Assembly (NCBI GenBank): GCA_002292325.1
Contig: DBBR01000067.1
Coordinates: forward strand, 1-14,834
DNA from: Flavobacteriales bacterium UBA979
GTDB taxonomy: Bacteria; Bacteroidota; Bacteroidia; Flavobacteriales_D; Sanyastnellaceae
Reading direction: 5' to 3'
DNA length: 14,834 bases
Both the position numbers and the translations under genes were made by a program. Position 1 is the stretch's first letter, and each line of letters starts with the position of its first letter. The notes under the pieces are model-generated. The model saw only the letters and a list, made by a program, of their open reading frames with translations. It ran no database searches and was not told the origin of the DNA. This document shows, piece after piece, positions 1-7,754 of the stretch.

Positions 1-1
1 G

Positions 2-829
2 ATTTATTTGTTTTCGGCCGTCACTTCCAATGGTGAATTGTTCGAGGGTGAAGTCAACTGGTGGACCGGTGGATCCAATGTGGGAGAAGGCAATCCGTTT
101 GCGTGGACATGGGATGTGGAAGAACCCATGAATGTAGGGATGTGCTTAGGTTACAGCAGCTGGGATGCGGGCGGGCAAGATTGCCCGGGGGGTGAGACGT
201 GTACGGAGCTTGAAACTTCCGAAATGGGGTGTGAAGAAATCCAATTGGTGCTGAACGGTGAATGGACGGCTGAGGTTGATTGGGCCTTCGAATTGGGGTT
301 TGATGCGGTCATTGACGGATTCGAAATTGCCGGTTGGTCGTTCGACTCCGATTGGTCTGCAGACGGCGTGATTTCGGACACCCTCAACCTCTGTGTACCA
401 CCCGCTTGTTTCGACGTATTTTGGGGATGGGATGCAGCGGCTGTAGATGTGGAATCTTTGCTCCTTACAGTGCTTCTTGATGGGATGAACCCCATCGTGT
501 TGTTCGACTGGTTCGAGCCCTATGCAGATGTCGACTTTGGCTTGTCGCCTGATTGTTTTGAAGCAGTGTCTCTGACAGAAATCCCGCATCAGAGGGCTCA
601 CGTTTGGCCCAATCCAGCGGGAGAGTCCATTCAGTGGACCCTTCCTCATTCTGATCAACCGCTCCAGCTCACCGTGCATTCCCTGGATGGCCGGAGGCTT
701 TATACGGATCAATTATTTGGTCGTTGGGGTCGATTGGACGTCACGGATTGGTCCGATGGATGGTATGTTCTTTCTTGGGAAACTTCCGGGCACGCTCCGA
801 TGATCCATAAAATCTTTGTTGTGCATTGA
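2..829 (+). CDS. Secreted protein with T9SS C-terminal sorting domain (5' end outside window)
   Basis: The frame is open to the left edge, so the true start and any signal peptide lie outside the window; the TTG at 8 is not convincing as a start. The visible 276 codons end at a TGA at 827-829. The last ~75 residues (about 600-829) look like a type IX secretion sorting domain: a VWPNPAGE box, beta-strand segments, LDVTDWSDGWYVLSW, and a short tail ending KIFVVH. In this family the domain directs export across the outer membrane and is usually cleaved or anchored at the surface. The body is rich in Trp, Asp and Gly with scattered cysteines (MCLGYSSW, QDCPGGETC, NLCVPPACF) and matches no family I recognise. 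The next gene follows after 136 bases. Sorting domain confident; role of the body unknown. Confidence 0.85.
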   Translation: MYLFSAVTSNGELFEGEVNWWTGGSNVGEGNPFAWTWDVEEPMNVGMCLGYSSWDAGGQDCPGGETCTELETSEMGCEEIQLVLNGEWTAEVDWAFELGFDAVIDGFEIAGWSFDSDWSADGVISDTLNLCVPPACFDVFWGWDAAAVDVESLLLTVLLDGMNPIVLFDWFEPYADVDFGLSPDCFEAVSLTEIPHQRAHVWPNPAGESIQWTLPHSDQPLQLTVHSLDGRRLYTDQLFGRWGRLDVTDWSDGWYVLSWETSGHAPMIHKIFVVH

Positions 830-965
830 TTGCTCTGGACATCTGTCTTTTACGTCAATAACCCGGTGGAAAAGCAGCTGCCAACAGCTCTGAAACGGAT
901 GCGTTCTGTGGTTTGTCATGCCTTAACTTCGCGGACGCAGCCCCCTAAGGATTGCATCTATAAGA

Positions 966-3900
966 ATGACGTATCAAAAATTAAACAACGGAGTTGGATG
1001 GTCTGTGTGGGCACTAGCGACCGTTGTATTTCTATCGACGATCGAACCAACCGCCAGTTTTTGGGATTGCGGTGAATTTATAGCGTCCGCTTATAAACTC
1101 GAAGTGGGTCACCCTCCTGGAGCACCGTTCTTCATGCTCTTGGCGCGGCTCCTGATGATCTTCAGTACACCAGAAACAGCTGCAGTATTTGCCAATGCTT
1201 TATCTGCATTAAGTAGCTCGTTTACGATTCTGTTTTTGTTTTGGAGTGTTACTCACCTGTCCAAAAAACTGATACAGCGCGAGTCGGATTCGTTGACTAA
1301 GGCAGAAATGTGGGCTGTATTCGGATCAGGTGCCGTGGGCGCTTTGGCATATACGTTCAGCGATAGCTTTTGGTTTTCGGCGGTAGAAGGAGAGGTGTAC
1401 GCACTGTCTTCGTTGTTTACGGCATTGGTGTTTTGGGTAATTCTGAAGTGGGAAAATGTCGCGGACCAGCCGGGGCACTTGCGTTGGATTTTGATTATTG
1501 CCTACTTGATGGGATTATCCATTGGGGTTCACCTATTGAATTTGCTGGCGATTCCGGCCATTGCACTGGTGTATTATTTTAAGAAATATCCTTTCACCTG
1601 GAAAGGATTGGTGGTGACAGCACTGGTGGCTGTAGCCTTGCTTTTGTTTGTGCAAGAGGGACTGATCAAAGGCGTTGTGAATTTAGCGGGTCGCTTTGAA
1701 TTGACGTTTGTGAATGACTTTGGGATGGGCTTTAACTCCGGGGTCTTGGTCTATGCCTTGGTGCTTGTTGCCTTTTTGACAGCTGCGATTTGGTTCACTC
1801 ACCGCAAGGGCTGGTGGGCAGTAAATACGCTTGTGCTGGGCATGACAATGGTGTTGATTGGATACTCAACGTTTGCTGTAATTGTCATTCGAAGTGCGGC
1901 AAACCCTCCGATGGATGAGAACAATCCTGAAGACCTCTTTTCATTGCTTTCGTATCTGAACCGCGAGCAATACGGTGATCGACCGCTTGCTTCGGGCCAA
2001 TATTGGGGCAGTCCACTTGATCAGTCAAAATCCTATTCAGATGGAACTCCACGCTTTGTGAAGAGTTTCAGCATCATTGAGGATAAAGGCAGGGAAGTTC
2101 GGGTCAAGTCCTTCAGGACCGAAGGTGGTGCGCAGTCTTGGATGGAAGAAAATGGAACCAAGCGGATGAGAATTCAAGAGGAGTATGTCGATAGTGGCGA
2201 GAAGCGCGGCAGTAAAGCCAATTATGACCCACGATTTACGATGCTTTTTCCGCGCATGTACTCGGGCACTTCCAATCACATTCAAGCGTACAAAAGCTGG
2301 AGTAACTACAAAGGCTACAATGAATCCACCGGCTTTCAAAGCCCGATGTCAGATGAGTTGATGGGCCGTTCAGCCTTCGAACAACATGTAGCGGAGGTTT
2401 ACCTGAGCGGATCCATGTCACAGCAGGATTTGACACGTGCAATGAACGGTTTGTTTCGTTTGTATAACCGAAGATTCGAAGAGAATTTTGAAGTGGCGTC
2501 TGCCAATGAAGTATTGGTTCGAGATCCGCAAACGGGGAATATGCAGCGTGCACCATTGGATTCGCCAGGCATGGCAACAACGTTGGCCCAAGTGCTTGTG
2601 GATGATCTCGCTTCCGGGTTGACTCGAGGCAAAGATTATGTCCAACGATTGGAGAGTCAAAAGAATCAAATCGAATCAGAAATGCGCAGGGCTTTGCGTC
2701 GGGCAAATCAAACCGGATCGCAAGATGACGCCAGAGCGGCTCGTCAACTGCAAGGAATGTTGGATCGTGTTGAAACTGACTTGAAGCCGAGCATGGGTGA
2801 AAACCTTCGTTTTTTCAGGGATTATCAAATAGGCTGGATGTATTTCCGCTACTTCCTTTGGAATTTTGCGGGTCGCCAGGATGACTTCCAAGGCCACGGT
2901 GATTTCTTGGACGGCAACTGGCTGAGTGGTGTGAGCGCGATCGACGCTGAACGGTTAGGGAATCAAGACCGGTTATCGGAGGTTCAAAAAGACAACAGAG
3001 GTTTCAATCGATTTTATTACTTGCCCCTGCTGCTCGGTATTATTGGATTGCTCTTTCAGGCATTCAGAGATCCGCAACAATTTTTGGTGGTTGCGGCGCT
3101 GTTTATTTTGACGGGACTGGCCATTGTGGTTTACTTAAACCAATATCCTTTCCAGCCGAGGGAAAGGGATTATGCTTTTGTAGGTTCATTTTATGCTTAT
3201 GCGATGTGGATTGGATTGGGGGTTTGTGCACTGTTTGAATTTGCCCGAAGCATGACGATCAAAACGGCGGCTCAGATCGTTGGTTCGGCTGCTGCTGCAG
3301 GCGTGGTCCTTTATGCGATGGAATTGGCATCGGGTGGCAATCACGCAATGAGTTATAGCATTTTGTTCATGGCTGCTATTACTGGAGGGCTGATTGGCCT
3401 AGCACTGACCTTGCAAAAAACGGGAATGCAGGAGGCCTCGAGAGCGCAAGTCATGCTGGTGCTTTCTTTGTGCGTTCCTGCTCTCATGGCGAGCGAAGGC
3501 TGGGATGATCACAGCAGAGCGAGACGGCACACAGGGGTTGATTTCGCCAAAAATTATTTGGACTCTTTGGAACCCAACGCCATTTTATTCACCAACGGCG
3601 ATAACGACACTTTCCCGCTTTGGTATGTGCAGGAAGTTGAAGGGTATCGAACAGATGTTCGGATTTGCAATTTGAGTTTGCTGAATACGGACTGGTACAT
3701 CGACCAAATGAAGAGACAAGCGTATGAAAGTTCACCACTTCCAATTGCCATGAGCGAGGAGAGTTACCGCCAAGGAACGCGGGATTTGGTGGTTTTGGAT
3801 AACCCAAGAGATCCGAACAATCCCTACATCGATTTGGCCGATGCCCTCGAATACGCTCTAGATGATAAGAACATGCGTGAGTTTGGTGGAGGGAAGAAAT

Positions 3901-4853
3901 ATGCGGTGATTCCATCAAATAGCTTTCGAATTCCAGTTGACAGCGCGCAGTTGGTGAAATTTGGCGTGTTAGATTCAGAAGAAATGGCCAATCGAGTGCC
4001 TTCCATTGAGTTTACGTTATCGGGATCCAATGGGTCGCCTAAGTCCTACATCCTCAAGAATCAGCTTGCGGTGTTGGATATGATCTACAACAACCGGTGG
4101 GAACGTCCGATTTACTTTGCGGTGACGACCGGCCCTGATAGTTACATGGGACTCCAGGAATACTTCCGGCTGGAAGGTCTGGCTTACCGATTGGTGCCCA
4201 TTCAGTACCCTCCAAATCCGAACCCCAATGCCTTTGGTGGAGTGGCCAGCGACAAGATGTATGATAACGTCGTGAATAAGTGGTCATGGGGGGGGATGGA
4301 CAACGTCGAAGACGGGATTTACATGGACGAGAACAACCGCAGAATGGTGACCAATTTTCGCCTGCAAATGGCGATTCTTGCTGAACAATTATTGGCGGAA
4401 AATGACCCCAATCGGGCATTGGACATTTGCGAGATGGTGATCGTGAAAATGCCCGAAGACAATGTGCCTTTGAGCCGTGTTTTGATGACGATTCAGGGAA
4501 CCCTCATGGAATTGGCTACTTCGGATTCTATCCCGGGCGCTCAGTTTTACGAACTGTCTGCCGAACGCCGAGCCAAGGCCAGAGAATTGGCAAAGTCATT
4601 GACCGTTCAGTTGTTCGAAATTCAGACGGATGATCTGACATACTATTATTCTCTGGACCCGCAGAGGTTCTCAGCAGTTTCTCAGGAGCGGCGCATTGCC
4701 AAGCAGGTGGCCCAAGTGATGATTCAAACATCGGCTTTGTATTTGCCGGAGGATTCGTTGTCGAGTGAGCTGACCCTGAAAATGCAGGAGATCGAGGCGA
4801 TGATGGCGGAGGAGCAGTTGCGCATTTCGAACTTGGGCCGGTTTAACTTTTGA
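966..4853 (+). CDS. DUF2723 family membrane protein, GT117/TMEM260-like putative protein O-glycosyltransferase
   Basis: A 1295-residue polytopic inner-membrane protein. The N-terminus carries the DUF2723 signature: FWDCGEF at residues 32-38 (acidic D34 and E37, where GT-C enzymes keep catalytic acids) and GHPPGAP at 48-54. Roughly nine membrane segments lie within residues 10-310. A large hydrophilic region at about 311-680 follows, with a charged, coiled-coil-like stretch near 556-608. More membrane segments lie at about 684-840, including the family motif QPRERDY at 730-736. The C-terminal half is soluble, with NGDNDTFPLWY at 877-887 and a helical, repeat-like tail. The human homologue TMEM260 is a protein O-mannosyltransferase (CAZy GT117); the same chemistry here, with a lipid-linked sugar and a periplasmic acceptor, is inferred. 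ATG 966 is chosen because the conserved motif begins ~30 residues later. The stop overlaps the start of purN. Family assignment is firm, substrate unknown. Confidence 0.92.
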   Translation: MTYQKLNNGVGWSVWALATVVFLSTIEPTASFWDCGEFIASAYKLEVGHPPGAPFFMLLARLLMIFSTPETAAVFANALSALSSSFTILFLFWSVTHLSKKLIQRESDSLTKAEMWAVFGSGAVGALAYTFSDSFWFSAVEGEVYALSSLFTALVFWVILKWENVADQPGHLRWILIIAYLMGLSIGVHLLNLLAIPAIALVYYFKKYPFTWKGLVVTALVAVALLLFVQEGLIKGVVNLAGRFELTFVNDFGMGFNSGVLVYALVLVAFLTAAIWFTHRKGWWAVNTLVLGMTMVLIGYSTFAVIVIRSAANPPMDENNPEDLFSLLSYLNREQYGDRPLASGQYWGSPLDQSKSYSDGTPRFVKSFSIIEDKGREVRVKSFRTEGGAQSWMEENGTKRMRIQEEYVDSGEKRGSKANYDPRFTMLFPRMYSGTSNHIQAYKSWSNYKGYNESTGFQSPMSDELMGRSAFEQHVAEVYLSGSMSQQDLTRAMNGLFRLYNRRFEENFEVASANEVLVRDPQTGNMQRAPLDSPGMATTLAQVLVDDLASGLTRGKDYVQRLESQKNQIESEMRRALRRANQTGSQDDARAARQLQGMLDRVETDLKPSMGENLRFFRDYQIGWMYFRYFLWNFAGRQDDFQGHGDFLDGNWLSGVSAIDAERLGNQDRLSEVQKDNRGFNRFYYLPLLLGIIGLLFQAFRDPQQFLVVAALFILTGLAIVVYLNQYPFQPRERDYAFVGSFYAYAMWIGLGVCALFEFARSMTIKTAAQIVGSAAAAGVVLYAMELASGGNHAMSYSILFMAAITGGLIGLALTLQKTGMQEASRAQVMLVLSLCVPALMASEGWDDHSRARRHTGVDFAKNYLDSLEPNAILFTNGDNDTFPLWYVQEVEGYRTDVRICNLSLLNTDWYIDQMKRQAYESSPLPIAMSEESYRQGTRDLVVLDNPRDPNNPYIDLADALEYALDDKNMREFGGGKKYAVIPSNSFRIPVDSAQLVKFGVLDSEEMANRVPSIEFTLSGSNGSPKSYILKNQLAVLDMIYNNRWERPIYFAVTTGPDSYMGLQEYFRLEGLAYRLVPIQYPPNPNPNAFGGVASDKMYDNVVNKWSWGGMDNVEDGIYMDENNRRMVTNFRLQMAILAEQLLAENDPNRALDICEMVIVKMPEDNVPLSRVLMTIQGTLMELATSDSIPGAQFYELSAERRAKARELAKSLTVQLFEIQTDDLTYYYSLDPQRFSAVSQERRIAKQVAQVMIQTSALYLPEDSLSSELTLKMQEIEAMMAEEQLRISNLGRFNF

Positions 4854-5452
4854 TATTGGACAAGCAGCGAATTGCAATCTTGGCATCGGGTTCGGGATCG
4901 AATGCCGAACGAATTATTCGGCACTTTAAGGAGTCTTCGTTGGCGGAAGTCACTTGGGTGGGATCCAATCGGACAGCTGAATCGTCCGGAATCTTCGCAA
5001 GAACCAAAGGGATGGGTTTGGAGACGGTGTCATTTACGCGCGAAGATTTGTTTGAGGGACGTGTAACGAGCATGCTGGTGGAGGCTGAGATTGATTGGGT
5101 GGTACTTGCGGGTTTTTTGATGCGCATTCCCATCTCGGTGATTCAGCGCTTTCACCGTCGTATGGTGAACATCCATCCATCGCTGTTGCCGGATTTTGGG
5201 GGAAAAGGAATGTACGGGTTGCATGTACATCGGGCTGTTCAGAATTCTGGCCGAACAGAAACAGGAATGACGGTGCATTATGTCACTCAGGATTACGATG
5301 AGGGAGAGATCGTGTTCCAAGCTGAATGTTCGATTGAAGCAGGCTTGCAGGCCGAGGAGATTGCCCGTAAAGTGCAGGAACTCGAACATGCATATTTTCC
5401 GACAGTGATTGAATCCTTGGTACGAGAATGCCAAGTAAATCCTCAGGCATAA
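4850..5452 (+). CDS. purN: Phosphoribosylglycinamide formyltransferase (GAR transformylase)
   Basis: This 200-residue cytoplasmic enzyme transfers a formyl group from 10-formyltetrahydrofolate to glycinamide ribonucleotide, the third step of purine synthesis. The phosphate-binding loop ASGSGSNAERI is at 12-22. The catalytic triad of E. coli PurN (N106, H108, D144) corresponds to N107, H109 (in NIHPSLLP) and D150 (in TQDYDEGE). Length is close to the E. coli protein (212). The start must be TTG: an in-frame TAA at 4844-4846 closes the frame upstream, no ATG or GTG lies before the conserved loop, and only the TTG codons at 4850 and 4856 are available. The TTG at 4850 overlaps the preceding TGA by four bases (TTGA), which suggests translational coupling to the DUF2723 gene. 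The rnhA start follows with no gap. Very secure identification. Confidence 0.96.
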   Translation: MILDKQRIAILASGSGSNAERIIRHFKESSLAEVTWVGSNRTAESSGIFARTKGMGLETVSFTREDLFEGRVTSMLVEAEIDWVVLAGFLMRIPISVIQRFHRRMVNIHPSLLPDFGGKGMYGLHVHRAVQNSGRTETGMTVHYVTQDYDEGEIVFQAECSIEAGLQAEEIARKVQELEHAYFPTVIESLVRECQVNPQA

Positions 5453-5914
5453 ATGGATTCAATCACGGTATACACGGACGGTGGGGCAAGCGGAAACCCT
5501 GGTCCGGGAGGTTACGGAGCGCTTATGATTTTTGGCGCGCATCAAAAGGAACTGAGCGGTGGGTTCCGATTGACAACCAACAATCGGATGGAGTTGTTGG
5601 CCGTAATCGTAGCCCTCGAGACGCTAAAGCGCCCGGGACTGGATGTGGCCATTTATTCAGATTCGAAGTATGTCGTAGATGCAGTCGAAAAAGGCTGGTT
5701 GATGAATTGGGAGCGTAAAGGGTTCAAGGATAAGAAGAACCCGGATTTATGGCGCAGATTTTTAGCCATTTACCGTCAACATCGAGTGAAATTTCATTGG
5801 GTGAAGGGCCATGCAGGCAACGCGCACAACGAACGTGCAGATCATTTGGCCGTTCAGGCATATCAAACAGGCCGTCTAGGCGTGGATGAGGGGTACGAGT
5901 CCCTGAAGGGTTAA
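5453..5914 (+). CDS. rnhA: Ribonuclease HI
   Basis: A 153-residue type 1 RNase H that cuts the RNA strand of RNA-DNA hybrids (R-loops, Okazaki primers) in the cytoplasm. The active-site residues of E. coli RNase HI (D10, E48, D70, H124, D134) all have counterparts: D9 in YTDGGASGNPGPGG, E47 in NRMELLA, D70 in YSDSKYVV, H120 in WVKGHAG and D130 in NERADHLA. The basic handle loop that helps bind hybrids is present (WERKGFKDKKNPDLW, 86-100). Length is almost that of the E. coli enzyme (155). ATG 5453 directly follows the purN stop (TAAATG), so the gene is probably co-transcribed and coupled with purN. No unusual features. Confidence 0.97.
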   Translation: MDSITVYTDGGASGNPGPGGYGALMIFGAHQKELSGGFRLTTNNRMELLAVIVALETLKRPGLDVAIYSDSKYVVDAVEKGWLMNWERKGFKDKKNPDLWRRFLAIYRQHRVKFHWVKGHAGNAHNERADHLAVQAYQTGRLGVDEGYESLKG

Positions 5915-5921
5915 TCAATGC

Positions 5922-5931
5922 GGCTCGAGCC
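5922..5931. repeat. 10-bp perfect palindrome between rnhA and the acyl-CoA dehydrogenase
   Basis: GGCTCGAGCC begins 8 bases after the rnhA stop. It is a perfect palindrome but is not followed by a T-run, so it is not a standard intrinsic terminator. It could be a weak hairpin or a protein site, or chance. Confidence 0.3.
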
Positions 5932-5955
5932 ACATGAGGTTGGCCGGGAGGGCCG

Positions 5956-5963
5956 TATCTTTG
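5956..5963 (+). promoter_or_regulatory. Candidate Bacteroidota -7 promoter element (TATCTTTG)
   Basis: TATCTTTG matches the Bacteroidota -7 consensus TAnnTTTG at every fixed base and lies 28 bases before the ATG at 5992. The nearest upstream TTG (5940-5942) leaves only 13 bases, shorter than the usual 17-23, so the -33 part is weak. It suggests the acyl-CoA dehydrogenase has its own promoter rather than depending on read-through from rnhA. Confidence 0.55.
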
Positions 5964-5991
5964 CAATTCAAACGCTGTAACAGATAACACG

Positions 5992-7170
5992 ATGCGCACG
6001 GATTTGTACCAGGGACATGACTATTACATGTTGGATGATCTGCTAACTGAAGAACACAAGTTGATTCGGGATGCAGCGCGTGAATGGGTCAAGAAGGAGG
6101 TGAGCCCCATCATTGAGGACGCAGCGGAAAAATGTATTTTTCCGAGGCACTTACTCCCAGGCTTGGGTGCCATAGGCGCCTTTGGTCCATACATCCCCGC
6201 AGAATATGGAGGGCCAGGACTGGATCAAATCAGCTACGGAATTTTGATGCAAGAGCTGGAGCGATGCGACAGCGGACTGCGATCCACGGCGTCAGTGCAA
6301 AGCAGTTTGGTTATGTATCCGATTTGGCGGTATGGCTCCGAGGAGCAGAAGCAAGCGTTTTTGCCCAAATTAGCGACAGGCGAAATGATGGGTTGTTTCG
6401 GTTTGACCGAGCCAGACCATGGGTCCAATCCTGGTGGGATGACCACCAACTTCAAAGAAGACGGGGACGACGTGATTTTGAACGGTGCGAAAATGTGGAT
6501 CTCCAATGCACCGTTCGCTGACATAGCTGTGGTTTGGGCCAAAAATGAAGCGGGTCGCATCAAAGGAATCATTGTGGAGCGAGGAATGGAGGGATTCAGC
6601 ACGCCCACAATGCATGGTAAATGGAGCCTTCGTGCTTCGGATACGGGAGAACTGATTTTCGATAATGTGCGGGTTCCAAAGACCAATATTTTACCGGGTC
6701 GTGATGGGCTCGGAGCACCGCTGAGTTGTTTAGATTCTGCACGATACGGCATCGCATGGGGTGCGATTGGAGCGGCTCTAGATTGTTACGACACAGCTTT
6801 ACGCTACGCGCAAGAGCGGATTCAATTTGACCGCCCTATTGGTCAATTTCAGCTTCAGCAAAAGAAATTGGCTGAAATGATCACGGAGATTACAAAAGCC
6901 CAATTGCTGACCTTCCGATTGGGGCAGTTGCGTGATTCAGGGAAGGCGACTTCACCACAGATTTCGATGGCCAAGCGAAATAACGTAGATATGGCATTGA
7001 CCATCGCTCGGGATGCTCGACAAATGTTAGGTGGCATGGGCATCACGGGGGAGTACCCGATCATGCGTCACATGATGAATTTGGAATCTGTGGTCACTTA
7101 CGAAGGAACGCACGATATACACTTGCTCATTACTGGATTGGATGTGACAGGGCTAAACGCCTTCGTTTAG
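5992..7170 (+). CDS. Glutaryl-CoA dehydrogenase-like acyl-CoA dehydrogenase
   Basis: A 392-residue FAD enzyme of the acyl-CoA dehydrogenase family. Glutaryl-CoA dehydrogenase oxidises and decarboxylates glutaryl-CoA to crotonyl-CoA in lysine and tryptophan breakdown. Support for that subfamily: catalytic base E371 in TYEGTHDIH (human E370), R97 and S98 in SGLRSTASVQSSLVM (human R94, which contacts the substrate carboxylate), and subfamily-typical stretches SLRASDTGELIFDNV, SARYGIAWG and RHMMNLESVVTYEG. The flavin/substrate loop LTEPDHGSNPGG is at 138-149. Length fits the mature family enzyme. ATG 5992 is preferred over M13 because the following DYYMLDDLLTEEHKLIRD segment is conserved in relatives as I remember them. 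No other lysine-pathway gene is visible nearby. The general family is certain; the glutaryl specificity is likely but rests on residues recalled from the human enzyme. Confidence 0.9.
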   Translation: MRTDLYQGHDYYMLDDLLTEEHKLIRDAAREWVKKEVSPIIEDAAEKCIFPRHLLPGLGAIGAFGPYIPAEYGGPGLDQISYGILMQELERCDSGLRSTASVQSSLVMYPIWRYGSEEQKQAFLPKLATGEMMGCFGLTEPDHGSNPGGMTTNFKEDGDDVILNGAKMWISNAPFADIAVVWAKNEAGRIKGIIVERGMEGFSTPTMHGKWSLRASDTGELIFDNVRVPKTNILPGRDGLGAPLSCLDSARYGIAWGAIGAALDCYDTALRYAQERIQFDRPIGQFQLQQKKLAEMITEITKAQLLTFRLGQLRDSGKATSPQISMAKRNNVDMALTIARDARQMLGGMGITGEYPIMRHMMNLESVVTYEGTHDIHLLITGLDVTGLNAFV

Positions 7171-7318
7171 GAAAGAAGGCCAAACCCACCAGCATCGCGG
7201 AGGACAGGAAATTGAGTCCGATAATTCGCGAAGCGCGGGCTATTAGAGCTTACAATCAATCGGCAGGTCCGATGGAGTCCATTCACGTTGTCGTGGACGG
7301 AGTTGACTCCGAATACGG

Positions 7319-7450
7319 TGTGCGACTTCCTTCTATCACGTTGCCTATGCCACGAATGTGTTGGCGATCAATGTTGGTTTGCCGAGAATTTGCGGACACG
7401 AGAATTTGCGGACAACGGCCTAGGCCGATGGCAGTGCAATTCACGAGGTG
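7319..7450 (+). pseudogene. Decayed FISUMP-domain fragment
   Basis: Read with frame changes, this stretch gives a FISUMP core: Y-A-T-N-V, then GDQCWFAENLRT, then T-A-stop-ADGSAI-H-E-V. The pieces lie in frame 2 (7319-7360), frame 1 (7363-7398) and frame 2 again (7400-7450). Three lesions explain this: loss of one base near 7361, a 16-bp tandem duplication at 7383-7414, and TAG at 7421-7423 where a TAC Tyr codon is expected. With one tandem copy removed, 45 of 54 bases align by hand with the third FISUMP domain of the downstream gene (13948 onward, GCGGAGAATTTG). No plausible start codon, signal peptide or domain C-terminus is present. It is best read as the relic of a related gene or module. 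A short functional peptide cannot be excluded but is unlikely. Confidence 0.75.
7383..7414 (+). repeat. Perfect 16-bp tandem duplication
   Basis: CGAGAATTTGCGGACA occurs twice head to tail (7383-7398 and 7399-7414) without a mismatch. It duplicates the codons for the ENLRT motif of the FISUMP relic. Together with the 1-base loss upstream the net change is +15 bases, so the original frame is regained after it. Confidence 0.9.
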
Positions 7451-7650
7451 TCATGCATGGTCATAGGATAGATGGATTTCGGTTTTCTATAGAGCTTTCC
7501 TTTGAAGTATTGTGATCTTCATCTACGTACATTTTTTCGCGGCTTGGGGATGGCAATCCGTCTGAATTGGGGCGGAAATGAACCTTTGAGTCCGCTCATT
7601 CTCGAGAAATCCATGTTTATAATGAGGTGATAGATGATTTTTCGTCCGTT

Positions 7651-7670
7651 GGCCTGAAACCCTCCAGGCC
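7651..7670. repeat. Inverted repeat, 6-bp stem and 8-base loop
   Basis: GGCCTG (7651-7656) pairs with CAGGCC (7665-7670) around an 8-base loop. No T-run follows, so an intrinsic terminator is doubtful. It lies 481 bases past the acyl-CoA dehydrogenase stop, too far to be its natural terminator unless transcription reads through. Confidence 0.3.
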
Positions 7671-7720
7671 CCATCCACGTATGACAAGGTGGCTTCTTAG
7701 CATGAGCGTATATAATCCAA

Positions 7721-7751
7721 TTTTAGTCTATTAAATATTAGTTTTAATCTA
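7721..7751 (+). promoter_or_regulatory. Direct repeat 21 bases apart just upstream of the promoter (possible operator)
   Basis: TTTTAGTCTA (7721-7730) and TTTTAATCTA (7742-7751) match at 9 of 10 bases, with starts 21 bases apart, two helical turns. The second copy ends 3 bases before the -33 TTG. This is the geometry of an activator binding two direct half-sites next to polymerase, as LytTR-type regulators do, but the half-site is not one I recognise. In AT-rich DNA such a match may be chance. Confidence 0.3.
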
Positions 7752-7754
7752 GCA

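Noticed and set aside
146..712. Minus-strand open frame of ~188 codons opposite the T9SS cargo gene
   Set aside because: The + strand carries a convincing sorting domain and the reverse product looks like shadow sequence.
876..889. Small hairpin AGCTG-CCAA-CAGCT after the first gene as a terminator
   Set aside because: The stem is only 5 bp and no T-run follows.
924..931. TAACTTCG as a -7 promoter element for the DUF2723 gene
   Set aside because: One fixed base of TAnnTTTG is wrong and no TTG lies at a proper distance upstream, though its distance to the ATG (34 bases) would be reasonable.
830..1075. 81-codon frame beginning right after the first gene
   Set aside because: It overlaps the start of the DUF2723 gene in another frame and has no recognisable features.
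7212..7466. Open frame of 84 codons in the intergenic region
   Set aside because: It is in a different frame from the FISUMP relic it overlaps and its product resembles nothing; likely a by-product.
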